A stretch of 64,000 nt of DNA from NCBI GenBank assembly GCA_016934935.1, contig JAFGRW010000028.1:1-64000 (forward strand), written 5' to 3'. The stretch comes from Spirochaetota bacterium. GTDB taxonomy: Bacteria; Spirochaetota; UBA4802; JAFGJZ01. The first letter of the stretch is position 1; each line of letters opens with the position of its first letter. Positions 16,783 to 26,415 of the stretch are shown one piece after another. Made by a program: the position numbers and the translations under genes. The notes beneath the pieces were generated by a model. The model saw nothing but the letters and a program-made list of their open reading frames with translations, was not told the origin of the DNA and made no database searches.

Positions 16783-18456
16783 ATGATGAAAAGGCTTTTG
16801 ATCTTTTCGATTATCCTGTTTGCTTTAATACCGGCGCAATTATGTGCTTCGGCGGTTAAGCGCTATGCGTTTATTGTTGGAGCTAATAACGGTGGAAACG
16901 AGAGGGTATTGCTTAAATATGCTGTTTCCGATGCGGCGACATTCCGTTCTGTTTTAAAATCTATCGGTGGTGTCGCCGATGAAGATGTCTTCGTTCTTTA
17001 TAATCCAGATCCAAGAAATTTTTATTCTTCTTTGGGCCGTATGACACAAAAAATTAACAGTGATAAAAAAAAATATCGTAAAACAGAGCTATTCTTTTAT
17101 TATTCGGGACATTCCGATCAAAACGGTATTCTGTTAGGTAATGATAAAATCAGCTATACCGAGCTTAAAAAAAATATCAAATCTCTGGATGTCGATGTAC
17201 GAATTGTGATTCTTGACTCTTGTTCTTCCGGAGCTTTCACTAGAACAAAAGGCGGAACCATGAAACCGGCTTTTTTTGTCGATAACTCATACGACATGAA
17301 AGGTAACGCAATCATGACTTCAAGTTCGGCCGATGAGGTCTCGCAGGAATCTGATGCAATACGTGGATCTTTCTTTACACACTATGTCTTAACCGGCATG
17401 CGTGGCGCTGCGGATGTAAATCAGGATAAAAAAATCACGCTTAATGAGGTCTACCAGTTTGCATATAATTCGACTCTGGCAAGAACCCAGAAAACTACCG
17501 GCGGCCCTCAACATCCCAATTACCATATTGAAATGATAGGCACTGGGGATGTCGTATTAACCGACATTAATCGCTCCTCTTCGAAAATAGTTATGCACCG
17601 TGATTTAGAGGGAAGGTTCTTTTTACGAGACAGTTCCAATAACATCGTTGCCGAATTTCAAAAATCATACGGTGAGGAGTTTTCGATAGCTGTTGGATCT
17701 GGAAGATATGTTGTTGTTAATAACCATTATAACAGCTCTGTATCGGAAGCATCAATAAATGTTAAAGAGGGAAGTGCTTATAATCTTAAACCTTCAGATT
17801 TTTCAGGAGGGTCAAAAGAAAAGACAAGATGGCGTGGTGAAGAGGATGAAGTTTTTGCGGACAAGGTAAAAAGCAAAATGCAAAAGCTTTTCGGTGATGA
17901 TGGTGACTCGGGTGATTATTTGTTGAAAAGCGGAAATGTCAGATTTTCAGGCATGGGTGGCCCCATGTATTACATGCTTCCGTTTGCAGAATCTCATGCA
18001 AGTTTTATGGGGGGAGCAGGTGGGGTTATCATTAATGACAGTTGGGTATTTGGTGCCGGTGGTTTTGGTCTTGTGAACCCAACTAAGGCAAGTGATTACT
18101 CTGAGAGTTTTCAGGAGCTTGAGGAGCAGTATTTAGTGCTTGGGTATGGTGGCTTTTTCTTTAACTATTATTTTAATCCAAAAAGCATAGTAACCTATTC
18201 GGTAGGTTTCATGTTGGGGGGAGGAAGTTGTACTGTTGTCAGTGATCTGGATCAAGATCCCGAAAATTTTAATAATAGTTCCGATTTCTTCGCCTTTTAT
18301 CCGTTTTTAAATGTTAATGTGAATATGACCAGGTTTTTCCGCGTTGGAGCCGGAGTCGGTTATAACTATTTTTCTAAACTAAATGTTGATTATATCAAGG
18401 AAGATGAGTTTAATAATATTACGATTAATGTTTTTGCACAGTTTGGTTGGTTTTAG
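16783..18456 (+). CDS. Secreted caspase-like (C14) peptidase with C-terminal barrel-like domain
   Basis: 557 residues. Signal peptide 1-24. The caspase fold spans about 27-265, with catalytic His110 (YYSGHSD) and Cys147 (LDSCSSG). Residues 211-222 (DVNQDKKITLNE) match an EF-hand-type calcium loop, as in many metacaspase-like proteins. A beta linker region (about 265-380) precedes a C-terminal domain (about 385-557) of glycine/aromatic strands ending in FAQFGWF, like an outer-membrane barrel and homologous to the protein at 14778. AAGGAG favours the second ATG at 16786. It is the third gene of the ECF/anti-sigma operon. It is predicted to act in the periplasm or at the surface; target unknown. 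Confidence 0.82.
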   Translation: MMKRLLIFSIILFALIPAQLCASAVKRYAFIVGANNGGNERVLLKYAVSDAATFRSVLKSIGGVADEDVFVLYNPDPRNFYSSLGRMTQKINSDKKKYRKTELFFYYSGHSDQNGILLGNDKISYTELKKNIKSLDVDVRIVILDSCSSGAFTRTKGGTMKPAFFVDNSYDMKGNAIMTSSSADEVSQESDAIRGSFFTHYVLTGMRGAADVNQDKKITLNEVYQFAYNSTLARTQKTTGGPQHPNYHIEMIGTGDVVLTDINRSSSKIVMHRDLEGRFFLRDSSNNIVAEFQKSYGEEFSIAVGSGRYVVVNNHYNSSVSEASINVKEGSAYNLKPSDFSGGSKEKTRWRGEEDEVFADKVKSKMQKLFGDDGDSGDYLLKSGNVRFSGMGGPMYYMLPFAESHASFMGGAGGVIINDSWVFGAGGFGLVNPTKASDYSESFQELEEQYLVLGYGGFFFNYYFNPKSIVTYSVGFMLGGGSCTVVSDLDQDPENFNNSSDFFAFYPFLNVNVNMTRFFRVGAGVGYNYFSKLNVDYIKEDEFNNITINVFAQFGWF

Positions 18457-18541
18457 TTCCTGATCTGCCTTAAGTACTTCGATTATTTTGGGTTATCATT
18501 AAGAAGAAATCGGTTTAAGATGAAATATATTTATTGACTAT

Positions 18542-18583
18542 AAACCCCTTCCGATAATTATCGGTTATGTTTTTGGGGTTTTT
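18542..18583 (+). terminator. Terminator after the caspase operon
   Basis: Stem AAACCCC/GGGGTTT (18542-18548 with 18575-18581) encloses a second hairpin CCGATAATTATCGG and is followed by more T. Confidence 0.7.
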
Positions 18584-18641
18584 GTTGTTTTATTGTTTGG
18601 TTTATTGGAATTATTTTATTGTCTGTTTTAGGAGTACATAA

Positions 18642-20189
18642 ATGAAGAAACTGATATTTATACCGTTTTTGTTAATTTGTTTTACAATATTTGCTCAGAC
18701 TTCTTCTAAGGGAGTCAGTTCCGAGAGCTATTTTACGATTGATGGAAAGAAAATCAGCATGGCTGAAATGCTGCAACTATTGCTTGAAAGAAACTTTGAT
18801 CTGCAATCACAGCGATATGACGCCTCCATGGCAGATTCTGATTTTGAGAAATTTCAGCAAAAATATGCGGCATATCTTAATGCCGAGACAGGATACGGCG
18901 TTACAAATTATCCTGCCAATATAGAGGCTGGCACTGGAAGCAATGAAAAAGTCTGGGATACTAAGGTTGCTCTTCTCAAAGCATTCTCTTCAGGAACAAC
19001 CGTAACAGGTGGTGTTGCCCACGAGTATAATGATTTGTCGAAGGATCCTGTTGTTGTTGATTTTGGAGGGGGGCCCATTGAGCTTTCTCCGGGGGGCGGA
19101 ACAACACATACACCTGCTCTTTTTGTGTCGGTAGAACAGCAGCTGTTGAAAAATGGTTTTGGTATAAATGACCGTAAGCAGCTTGCAATGATGAAAAACG
19201 GAGCAGATATCCAGCGGGAAATGCTTAAGTACCAAATATCAGCCGTTTCGGCTGGTCTTATTATTGATATTTGGCAGCTTGCTCTTGCGCGTGAGTCTTT
19301 CAAAAACGCCAGCACCAAACTTGCCGAGACTCGAAAGGTTCGCGCCATTGTAAACGAAAATGTTAGACTTGGTTTATCCGAAAGTTTTGAACAAAACTAT
19401 TACAATGCTCTTGTTTCCGGAGCACAAATAAGTCTCGATAATGCCCGTTATAACCTTGAGTCTAGCCGGAGAAAGATAAGAACTCTTCTTAACCTCGATG
19501 ACAGTGTGGACATCGGTGAGACAGTTGAACTGGTCACTACCTTGCCGGAGATTAACGAATCTGCATTAATAAACACTGCTCTAGCCCGGAGATCTGATTA
19601 CAAAACTGCTCAACTAATGCTAAAAAACGCACGATTAGAGACAGGTCTATATGAGAATGAATCATTGCCTGAGCTTTCTGTTTCCGGCACTGTCCGTGCG
19701 TATGGTGTGCAAGAAGAGTTTGGCGAAGCAACAGGTGATGCTCTTTCTTTTGAGGGTAATTACTATGAAGTTCGCGCAAAGCTTACTCATCCACTTTCAA
19801 ATCCTAACCAAAAGGTGAGTTTGAGGGACGCGCATTTTAAACTTCGACAGGCTGAATTGGGAATACAAAAAAGTGAACGCGAGATAAAAGACGAGATTAA
19901 AAGCAAAGTAGATAATGTAAATACAAGCTACGGTATTTACCAGAAGAGCAAGGCTGTTCGTATACAGTTTGGCGCTTACTATAGAAAGATGCAGGCTAAC
20001 CTGAGACGTGGAAGATTTACAGCTGAAACGGTAAAAAACGGCCTTGATGCATATGTAGATAGCCGTCAAAGTGAGCTTCAAGCGTTGGTAGGTTACAATA
20101 TTGCTCTTGTTCAGCTTGATATAGCGACAAATTCCATTTTTGAAAAATATGGAATTGATATCAATTCGTATTTAATGAATTCGAAATAG
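18642..20189 (+). CDS. TolC-family outer membrane efflux protein
   Basis: 515 residues: signal peptide (MKKLIFIPFLLICFTIFAQ), then two copies of the outer-membrane efflux protein pattern of long alpha helices separated by beta segments. Examples are MAEMLQLLLERNFDLQSQRYD near the N-terminus and ESALINTALARRSDYKTAQLML in the second half. TolC-type trimers form a channel through the outer membrane and periplasm for efflux or type I secretion. No inner-membrane pump or adaptor genes adjoin it, so the partner is encoded elsewhere. AGGAG precedes the ATG. Confidence 0.88.
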   Translation: MKKLIFIPFLLICFTIFAQTSSKGVSSESYFTIDGKKISMAEMLQLLLERNFDLQSQRYDASMADSDFEKFQQKYAAYLNAETGYGVTNYPANIEAGTGSNEKVWDTKVALLKAFSSGTTVTGGVAHEYNDLSKDPVVVDFGGGPIELSPGGGTTHTPALFVSVEQQLLKNGFGINDRKQLAMMKNGADIQREMLKYQISAVSAGLIIDIWQLALARESFKNASTKLAETRKVRAIVNENVRLGLSESFEQNYYNALVSGAQISLDNARYNLESSRRKIRTLLNLDDSVDIGETVELVTTLPEINESALINTALARRSDYKTAQLMLKNARLETGLYENESLPELSVSGTVRAYGVQEEFGEATGDALSFEGNYYEVRAKLTHPLSNPNQKVSLRDAHFKLRQAELGIQKSEREIKDEIKSKVDNVNTSYGIYQKSKAVRIQFGAYYRKMQANLRRGRFTAETVKNGLDAYVDSRQSELQALVGYNIALVQLDIATNSIFEKYGIDINSYLMNSK

Positions 20190-20200
20190 TCTATTCGTGC

Positions 20201-20229
20201 TTGACAAATATTGACTTGAATTTTTATGT
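20201..20229 (+). promoter_or_regulatory. Promoter of the FmdB-like gene
   Basis: TTGACA (20201-20206) is a perfect -35 element; 17 bp later is TTATGT (20224-20229). The start codon of the gene lies 40 bp downstream. Confidence 0.6.
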
Positions 20230-20269
20230 CTGAAAACATCCAAATTAATACTTTTTTTGAGAGGTACTT

Positions 20270-20530
20270 ATGCCTACTTATGATTACAAATGTCAGGATT
20301 GTGGACATGTATTTGAAGCTTTTCAGTCGATGAGTGCAGATCCCCTTGAAAAATGTGAGAAATGCGGGGGTACGGTTAAGCGAATAATCGGAGCAGGTGC
20401 CGGAATAATATTCAAGGGCTCCGGATTTTATGTTAATGATTATAAGTCGGGAAAGAGTAATGAACCGTCTTCAAAAAACAGTGCTCCATCGTGCGCATGT
20501 TCGGGTGGAGGCGAGTGCCCCAAATCTTGA
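20270..20530 (+). CDS. FmdB-family zinc-ribbon protein
   Basis: 86 residues. The first 40 form a zinc ribbon of the FmdB/CxxC_CxxC_SSSS family: MPTYDYKCQDCGHVFE with Cys8 and Cys11, then CEKCGG. The typical GAGAGIIFKGSGFYVNDY follows, then a low-complexity Ser/Cys tail. FmdB-like proteins are proposed to be small regulators; the function is not established. It has its own promoter and a shared convergent terminator. Confidence 0.88.
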   Translation: MPTYDYKCQDCGHVFEAFQSMSADPLEKCEKCGGTVKRIIGAGAGIIFKGSGFYVNDYKSGKSNEPSSKNSAPSCACSGGGECPKS

Positions 20531-20559
20531 TCAATATCTAATACTTATATAGTAAAAAA

Positions 20560-20584
20560 AAGTCCGGTAGTTCCGGACTTTTTT
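20560..20584. terminator. Convergent terminator
   Basis: An 8-bp perfect stem AAGTCCGG/CCGGACTT with a 5-nt loop has A-run before and T-run after. It can therefore serve the FmdB-like gene and the convergent gene ending at 20606. Confidence 0.9.
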
Positions 20585-20605
20585 AATAATCGAATAGATG
20601 TTTTT

Positions 20606-22540
20606 CTAAATATTTTTATCTGAATCGTGTTTATTCTTTAAATGTTGATGCTGCGCTCTTTTTATTCGAAGCTTTGCTTTTTGCTGCCTTTGGATATTTC
20701 TCAAATATTTTTCAATATTTATCAGTACTGTTCCTGAAATAATATCATCTTTTAACTTAAAGCCTACAAGAGAATCTACATAATTGGTGATAGACTCTGA
20801 TGTCCGAATGACTGCTGGATCAATAAGAAGATACTCAATATCAGGAATCAGCAGTTTGGAACTTCTTTTAGGGTAAAGAACTTTTCGTGCATTGTAGACC
20901 GGCATTATAATCTTCAGATTGTTTTGACGCATATCATTGATTATCTGATCTACCAGTTTGTCATTCTCTTTACTCAAAACAATAAATTCTGATAATGCAA
21001 GAATTGGGGCTTTTCGTGATCTTGTTTGAGCATAGATAGTTTTAGCCTCTTTTGTTAGAGGTTTTTTTGACGATCCAGGGGCAGTCGATATGGGGGAATA
21101 ATCATCACCGTTGCTTGAAATTTTGTCCGATATGTCGTCTCTTGAAAAAATACCGAATAGAGACTTTATGGCGTTTATAAGAACACCAAAAACAGAACGC
21201 CCGCTGCGCCCCGAACCTCTAAGCTCTTCACTAGAGAGCTCTTTACGTAACTCTTTCTGTTTTAGCCAGGCCTGGTACTCCTCGATAAGCTCTAATAAAG
21301 ATTCAATATCCTCTTTGGAAATTTTAAGTATTGCAGGAGCGTCACTTTGAGCCGATACCCGTGATACTATTTCGGTAATTCCGTTTAGTTTAACGGATAT
21401 ACTTTTCTGAAGGGTTGGAGAAAGCTGTTCAAATTTATCCTGATCATATCTTATCAGATTGTAGTAATTTTTAAATTCCTGCATCAAAACAGGGCAATAT
21501 GCGTAATATTCAGTTCCAGAAGCATCTTTAAAGGTTTGAATCTTCTCTTTTTTAAGCTGATCTTCGGTGGCCCAACTTCTTACAACTGATTCATCTATCG
21601 ATAAAATAGAAGCTGCGATATCAGATGCGGTTGAAACTCTATTGCGTCTAATAAAGGTCAATATCTCGTTATTATAAACCTTAACAGGATCAAGTGCATT
21701 TTCTACACGTATAATACAGTCTCTGAGCGATTTAAAATTGGCAACAAGAACTGAATCTTTAGGTGTAAGTGTCGATTTCAGATCCTCAAGCATTATATGC
21801 AGTATATAGTCTATCTTGTTCTCTTTATAGTCAGAAAAATCCGCGTTCATAATCCCATAGTTTCGAAGACGAGGGTTAATCATATCCTGATAGTTGGCCA
21901 TTATGGTCTTAAAGGATTGCAGATTGAGAGAGCTTTTTACAGCAGCATAGTTCTTTGAATGAAAGCATATTTCCATTGTTGGAGAGAACTTGTTGTTTCT
22001 GATTTCGACATTTTTATAGATAAAAATATCCCGGTTAGCCATCTTTTGCAGCACACGGTTAAAAGGCTTCTTGTTCTGTACCTCATTCATCAAGCGGGTA
22101 AGGTTAAAAACCCTGAATTTGGATATAAGATCTGAAATAGATTTGCGAGTCTGTTCGTCTCGGATTTTTTGAAGCCGTTCAATCTCTTCCGATGCAAGGG
22201 AGTAGCAGTATTCCTCGATTTCTTTGACGTTTAATTTTTTACTTTTTTCATCTACAGAAATTTCGAAGTGTATTAATGTTGTTATATATTCTGGATATCT
22301 GGATGTTAACAGATCCAGTAAAAAAAGTATATTTTTGTCTCTGGAAGGTGTAAACGGCATCTTTATGGCACGTGATTTATACATGTGGTCTTTTGTTGCA
22401 AAATAACGTGATTGACCTTTTTCGACACTTTTTTGAACAGTAATTAATTCGTTTAGCACATCAAAAATAAATGCTTCCCTGGCAACAGATTCATCAAGAA
22501 AAGGGTACGACTCCATTATTTTTGAAAGCGGTGTTTTCAT
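20606..22540 (-). CDS. Unrecognised 644-residue cytoplasmic protein
   Basis: I do not recognise this family. There is no signal peptide and no convincing membrane helix except a short hydrophobic stretch (VFGVLINAIKSLFGIF, near 450). It is rich in Lys, Glu, Ile and Ser. A segment near 300-330 (EILTFIRRNRVSTASDIAASIL) reads like a winged-helix. The region around 520-560 has PILALSEFIVLSKENDKLVDQIIND. The C-terminus is very basic (QRQQKAKLRIKRAQHQHLKNKH), which may suggest nucleic-acid contact. It lies 52 bp downstream of hisS on the same strand and probably shares its transcript. Confidence 0.75.
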   Translation of the reverse strand: MKTPLSKIMESYPFLDESVAREAFIFDVLNELITVQKSVEKGQSRYFATKDHMYKSRAIKMPFTPSRDKNILFLLDLLTSRYPEYITTLIHFEISVDEKSKKLNVKEIEEYCYSLASEEIERLQKIRDEQTRKSISDLISKFRVFNLTRLMNEVQNKKPFNRVLQKMANRDIFIYKNVEIRNNKFSPTMEICFHSKNYAAVKSSLNLQSFKTIMANYQDMINPRLRNYGIMNADFSDYKENKIDYILHIMLEDLKSTLTPKDSVLVANFKSLRDCIIRVENALDPVKVYNNEILTFIRRNRVSTASDIAASILSIDESVVRSWATEDQLKKEKIQTFKDASGTEYYAYCPVLMQEFKNYYNLIRYDQDKFEQLSPTLQKSISVKLNGITEIVSRVSAQSDAPAILKISKEDIESLLELIEEYQAWLKQKELRKELSSEELRGSGRSGRSVFGVLINAIKSLFGIFSRDDISDKISSNGDDYSPISTAPGSSKKPLTKEAKTIYAQTRSRKAPILALSEFIVLSKENDKLVDQIINDMRQNNLKIIMPVYNARKVLYPKRSSKLLIPDIEYLLIDPAVIRTSESITNYVDSLVGFKLKDDIISGTVLINIEKYLRNIQRQQKAKLRIKRAQHQHLKNKHDSDKNI

Positions 22541-22592
22541 AAAGATCCTTATGGTGTCATTTAACGTTAAAAAACAGATTAATAGCTGTATT

Positions 22593-23843
22593 CTACAACA
22601 TATTCTTTATACTGGCAATTAAAGTGTCAAACCCAATTTTAACTTCTTCTCGTGTTTGTGCGTCTCTGACTGTCGCGTAATTGCCTTCCAGTTCATCATC
22701 AGATATGATTATGACAAAACGGCATTTTTCACGGTTAACTCTTTTCATCTGTGATTTAAAACTACCCCCAACCGGATCAAAATCAACGCTGATACCGGCA
22801 TTTCTAAGTTCATACGCCGTTAAGCTGGCTTTGGGTTTCGCCTTATCGCCAGTATGTATGATGAAAATATCAAGAGATGTTTCGGCCTTAAAGCTTGATT
22901 CAAGCATAAGGAAAATACGTTCTATACCGGCTGCAAAACCTACCGCTGGTTTTGGTTTTCCACTGAACATCTCGACAAGTTTGTTGTAGCGCCCGCCAGC
23001 TGCAAATGTATTTTGACCACCAAGGCTGTCTGTAACAAATTCAAAGGTTGTTTTGCAATAGTAATCCAGACCTCTAACCAGAAGAGGGTTCTCTACGTAT
23101 TTTATGCCGGCGTTATCGAGCAGTCCTTTAAGCTCATTGTGATGTTTAAGGCTTTCATCATCAAGAAAGTCTTTGATTACTGGAGCATCTTTTTTTATTA
23201 CATTACAGCCCGGTTCTTTGCAATCAAGTATACGAAGTGCGTTTTTATCAAGACGTCGTTTGCAATTCTCACAAAGTTTATCAATTTTATCACTATAATA
23301 TTTCTTTAGTTCATTTACATAAATATTTCTTTCGCTTTCCTTACCAATAGAGTTTATCAGAAGCGTGTAATTGGTAATTCCCAGTCTTTTTGTGATTGTG
23401 TCCATTACGGCAATTATCTCGAAATCATTATATGCGGAATCTTCACCAAAAAATTCGACACCGAACTGGTTAAACTGCCGAAGCCTTCCTTTTTGGGGTT
23501 TCTCGGCTCTAAACATGGGACCACAGTAAAAAAACTTGCTACTGGCAAGGCGGTTATAATCTCCGTTTTCGCAATAGGCACGTACAAGTGACGCCGTTCC
23601 TTCCGGGCGCAGTGTAAGGTTTCGGCCGCCCCGGTCTTCAAACGTAAACATCTCTTTGGAAACAATATCCGTTTCATCTCCGATTCCACGAGCGAATACT
23701 TCGGTAAACTCCATGATAGGAAGAATAATTTCCTTGATATTGTATTCTTTAAATACAGTGCGAGCTGTGTCAATGATATGGTTCCAGAGTTCAATTCTGT
23801 CAGGGAAGATGTCTTCGATTCCGGGTGCTTTTGTATAATTCAT
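22593..23843 (-). CDS. hisS: Histidyl-tRNA synthetase
   Basis: Charges tRNA-His. 416 residues, class II. Motif 2 region: GPMFRAEKPQKGRLRQFNQ. Histidine-binding motifs: LRPEGTASLVRAY and RGLDYYCKTTFEF. Motif 3 region: PAVGFAAGIERI. The C-terminal anticodon-binding domain follows. Length is normal. No T-box leader is visible upstream. The unrecognised gene ending at 20606 follows on the same strand. Confidence 0.96.
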   Translation of the reverse strand: MNYTKAPGIEDIFPDRIELWNHIIDTARTVFKEYNIKEIILPIMEFTEVFARGIGDETDIVSKEMFTFEDRGGRNLTLRPEGTASLVRAYCENGDYNRLASSKFFYCGPMFRAEKPQKGRLRQFNQFGVEFFGEDSAYNDFEIIAVMDTITKRLGITNYTLLINSIGKESERNIYVNELKKYYSDKIDKLCENCKRRLDKNALRILDCKEPGCNVIKKDAPVIKDFLDDESLKHHNELKGLLDNAGIKYVENPLLVRGLDYYCKTTFEFVTDSLGGQNTFAAGGRYNKLVEMFSGKPKPAVGFAAGIERIFLMLESSFKAETSLDIFIIHTGDKAKPKASLTAYELRNAGISVDFDPVGGSFKSQMKRVNREKCRFVIIISDDELEGNYATVRDAQTREEVKIGFDTLIASIKNML

Positions 23844-24089
23844 ATAGATATCCTTAGAAGCTAGAAGGCCACATTGAATCGTAGCTATAACTTTAACTAT
23901 AAAGGCTACTTTGCCTTGAACAGTAATACTGATAGTTTAGAACACAACAATAAATGAGTGTACATTTTTGTCAAAATAAATCTTTTATATCATCATATAT
24001 AGATTAATAGTGAGTCAATATTGCCATATCCGGCTTAAAGTTTAAATTGTTCTAAATCTATATTGCAGAATGCGAATTTAAAATATAGG
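23844..24089. other. Divergent intergenic region, nothing else seen
   Basis: AT-rich spacer between hisS (leftward) and the NfeD-like gene (rightward). I see no gene, RNA structure or long repeat apart from the promoter annotated at 24090. Confidence 0.6.
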
Positions 24090-24117
24090 TTGACTTTGAT
24101 GATCTTAAGCATATAAT
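24090..24117 (+). promoter_or_regulatory. Promoter of the nfeD-slipin operon
   Basis: TTGACT (24090-24095) and a perfect TATAAT (24112-24117) are spaced by 16 bp, 74 bp upstream of the start codon. Confidence 0.7.
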
Positions 24118-24190
24118 TAATGATATCTTGCTTTATGACAATTTTTTCTTAAACCGGATTTATTAACAAAAAGTAACTGGAGAGTAGATT

Positions 24191-25519
24191 TTGATTAAAA
24201 GATCAGCAATATATTCTGTTTTTTTCTGTTTATTCCTGAATATCTGTTCTGCTGTTTATGCCGAAGGGACTTATGCACGAATTGATTTGAAAGGTTCGGT
24301 AAATCCAATAAGCGGTGCTCATGTGGTAAATTCGATTAAAATGGCAGCCGAGGCGGGTGACAGTTTTATCCTTTTTGTAATTGATACGCCCGGGGGACTT
24401 GTTAACCCTATGAGGGATATCATAAAAGCAATTTTAGCAAGTGAAATTCCTGTTGTTGTATTTACCGGTCCAAGCGGCGCGCAGGCGGCATCGGCAGGAG
24501 CATATATAATGCTTGCGGGTGATGTGAACGCCATGGCGTCAGGAAGCGAAATCGGAGCGATGCATCCCTATTCACCGGGGATATCTTTTTCTAAAGAAGA
24601 TTCGAATAATGATCAGAAGGATGTAATGGGCATGAAGGTGCTCAACGATATGGTTGCCTATGGAAGAAGTCTTGCTCAAAAACGGGGTCGAAGTATAGAA
24701 TGGGTTGAAGATGCAATTATAAACGCCTCTTCGAGCAGCTATAAGGAGGCATACGAAAAAGGCATAATAGACATCATTGCGGATGACGGGCGTGATCTTT
24801 TGCAACAGCTTGATGGTTATACCATTGATTTCGCGAATAAATCGTTTACTTTTAAAACTAAAGGTATTTCGGAGCGTAAATATAATATGAAGAGCTCTCA
24901 GAAGTTTTTGAATTTTTTCGCCGATCCTCAATTGATCATGCTGCTCTTAATAGTCGGTATTGGCGGTATAGTATTCGAGATCAAACAACCTGGCTTGATT
25001 GTTCCTGCTGTTATAGGTGTTACATCATTAATACTTTTTTTTATGGCTGCGCGAATATTACCTGTATCTATAGTAGGCGTAATTTTGATTGCTGCTTCTG
25101 TAATACTGCTGGTAATGGAAATTTTTATTACAAGTTACGGTCTGCTTACTTTAGGTGGAGTTACTGCTTTTATCAGCGGATCATTGCTTCTTTTCGACAA
25201 TCCGTTACAGGGCTTTTCTGTCTCATGGATGACTATTGTTGCTACCGGATTATTAATACTGGTGCTTGTTTTTGTTGTTATGCGTGCTGTTGTTGCAGTT
25301 CATAAAACCAGAGTTCAGGTGGGGCCTGAAAGCCTTGCTGGACAAATTGGAACCGCGGCAACAGATTTTGTTCCTGCTTCCGGGGGCAAGGTCTATGTCC
25401 ATGGAGAGCTGTGGAGTGCCCGATCTGATGTCGCGTTATCAAAGGGTGATAATATAGAGGTAACCGAAATTGAAGGAATGATATTAACAGTTACCAAATT
25501 AATAAGAGAGGAGATTTAA
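24191..25519 (+). CDS. NfeD-family membrane serine protease
   Basis: 442 residues from a TTG start behind GGAGAG. Signal peptide 1-24. A ClpP-like protease domain (about 28-215) holds the candidate catalytic Ser101 (AASAGAYI) and Lys149 (MKVLND). Several membrane helices follow (about 235-365) and the C-terminal OB-fold NfeD domain (about 385-440, with [10 protein letters not shown] and VHGELW). Long-form NfeD proteins are known to cleave the C-terminal tail of their partner stomatin. The slipin gene starts 1 bp after the stop, the standard pair for membrane quality control. Confidence 0.9.
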   Translation: MIKRSAIYSVFFCLFLNICSAVYAEGTYARIDLKGSVNPISGAHVVNSIKMAAEAGDSFILFVIDTPGGLVNPMRDIIKAILASEIPVVVFTGPSGAQAASAGAYIMLAGDVNAMASGSEIGAMHPYSPGISFSKEDSNNDQKDVMGMKVLNDMVAYGRSLAQKRGRSIEWVEDAIINASSSSYKEAYEKGIIDIIADDGRDLLQQLDGYTIDFANKSFTFKTKGISERKYNMKSSQKFLNFFADPQLIMLLLIVGIGGIVFEIKQPGLIVPAVIGVTSLILFFMAARILPVSIVGVILIAASVILLVMEIFITSYGLLTLGGVTAFISGSLLLFDNPLQGFSVSWMTIVATGLLILVLVFVVMRAVVAVHKTRVQVGPESLAGQIGTAATDFVPASGGKVYVHGELWSARSDVALSKGDNIEVTEIEGMILTVTKLIREEI

Positions 25520-25520
25520 T

Positions 25521-26309
25521 ATGGAACAGTTGTTTTATGAAAATCTGACAACAATAATGTTTGTTATGGTTTTAGTGGTTGGTTTTATAAGTTCTTCCGT
25601 GAAGATAATTAAAGAGTATGAACGAGCAGTTGTATTTCGTCTTGGTCGTGTTCTTAAACAGCCAAAAGGACCGGGGCTTTTTCTTATTATTCCTTTTGTG
25701 GATAAATTAATTCGTGTTTCCCTGCGTACAGTAGCAATGGATGTTCCCTCCCAGGACGTAATAAGTCGTGATAACGTTTCAATCAAGGTTAATGCTGTTG
25801 TCTATTTTAGAGTTCTTGATTCTATCAAAGCTGTTATCGAAGTTGAAGATTATGTGTACAATACATCACAGTTAGCGCAAACTACATTACGATCAATACT
25901 TGGAAGTGTTGAATTAGATGAACTGCTTTCGGATCAGGAAAAAATAAACACGGATTTACAGACTGTTCTTGACAGGCAGACTGATCCCTGGGGAATCAAG
26001 GTCTCTGCAGTAGAGATAAAGCATGTGGATTTGCCGCAGGAGATGCAGCGAGCCATGGCAAAGCAGGCTGAAGCCGAGCGTGAGCGCCGTGCAAAAATAA
26101 TTGCTGCCGAAGGTGAGCAACAGGCAGCAGAAAAGATGGTTCAGGCTGCTGAACAGATGGAGAAACATCCAATTTCTGTACAGTTAAGATATCTTCAGAC
26201 TCTTCAGCAGATTGCGACAGAAAACAATTCAACAACAATTTTCCCGATACCCATGGATATGATTATGCCATTTATGGACAAGGTTCTTTCAAAAAACAAA
26301 AAAGACTGA
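25521..26309 (+). CDS. Slipin / stomatin-like SPFH protein
   Basis: 262 residues. One N-terminal membrane helix (about 8-28), then an SPFH domain with [13 protein letters not shown] and [14 protein letters not shown] coiled coil rich in Ala/Glu follows ([20 protein letters not shown]), typical of slipins. It forms membrane-associated oligomers. It is paired with the upstream NfeD protease, its usual partner, so the two probably regulate membrane microdomains or quality control. The C-terminal hydrophobic segment ([15 protein letters not shown]) resembles the tail cleaved by the protease in characterised pairs. Confidence 0.92.
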   Translation: MEQLFYENLTTIMFVMVLVVGFISSSVKIIKEYERAVVFRLGRVLKQPKGPGLFLIIPFVDKLIRVSLRTVAMDVPSQDVISRDNVSIKVNAVVYFRVLDSIKAVIEVEDYVYNTSQLAQTTLRSILGSVELDELLSDQEKINTDLQTVLDRQTDPWGIKVSAVEIKHVDLPQEMQRAMAKQAEAERERRAKIIAAEGEQQAAEKMVQAAEQMEKHPISVQLRYLQTLQQIATENNSTTIFPIPMDMIMPFMDKVLSKNKKD

Positions 26310-26323
26310 TAAATTTGTTAAAA

Positions 26324-26343
26324 CCGGCGGTAACGCCGGCTTT
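26324..26343 (+). terminator. Probable terminator after the slipin gene
   Basis: Short GC-rich stem CCGGCG/CGCCGG with a 4-nt loop, followed by CTTTAATT. The T-run is weak. Confidence 0.5.
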
Positions 26344-26415
26344 AATTATACCACGAATCAAATTATTGAACCTGGTTTGTGTTTTTCTGAAATGATCGGA
26401 TAATATGAATATTGT

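Noticed and set aside
23844-24190. Possible T-box or other leader for hisS
   Set aside because: No specifier loop, T-box sequence or terminator/antiterminator pair is visible on the minus strand.
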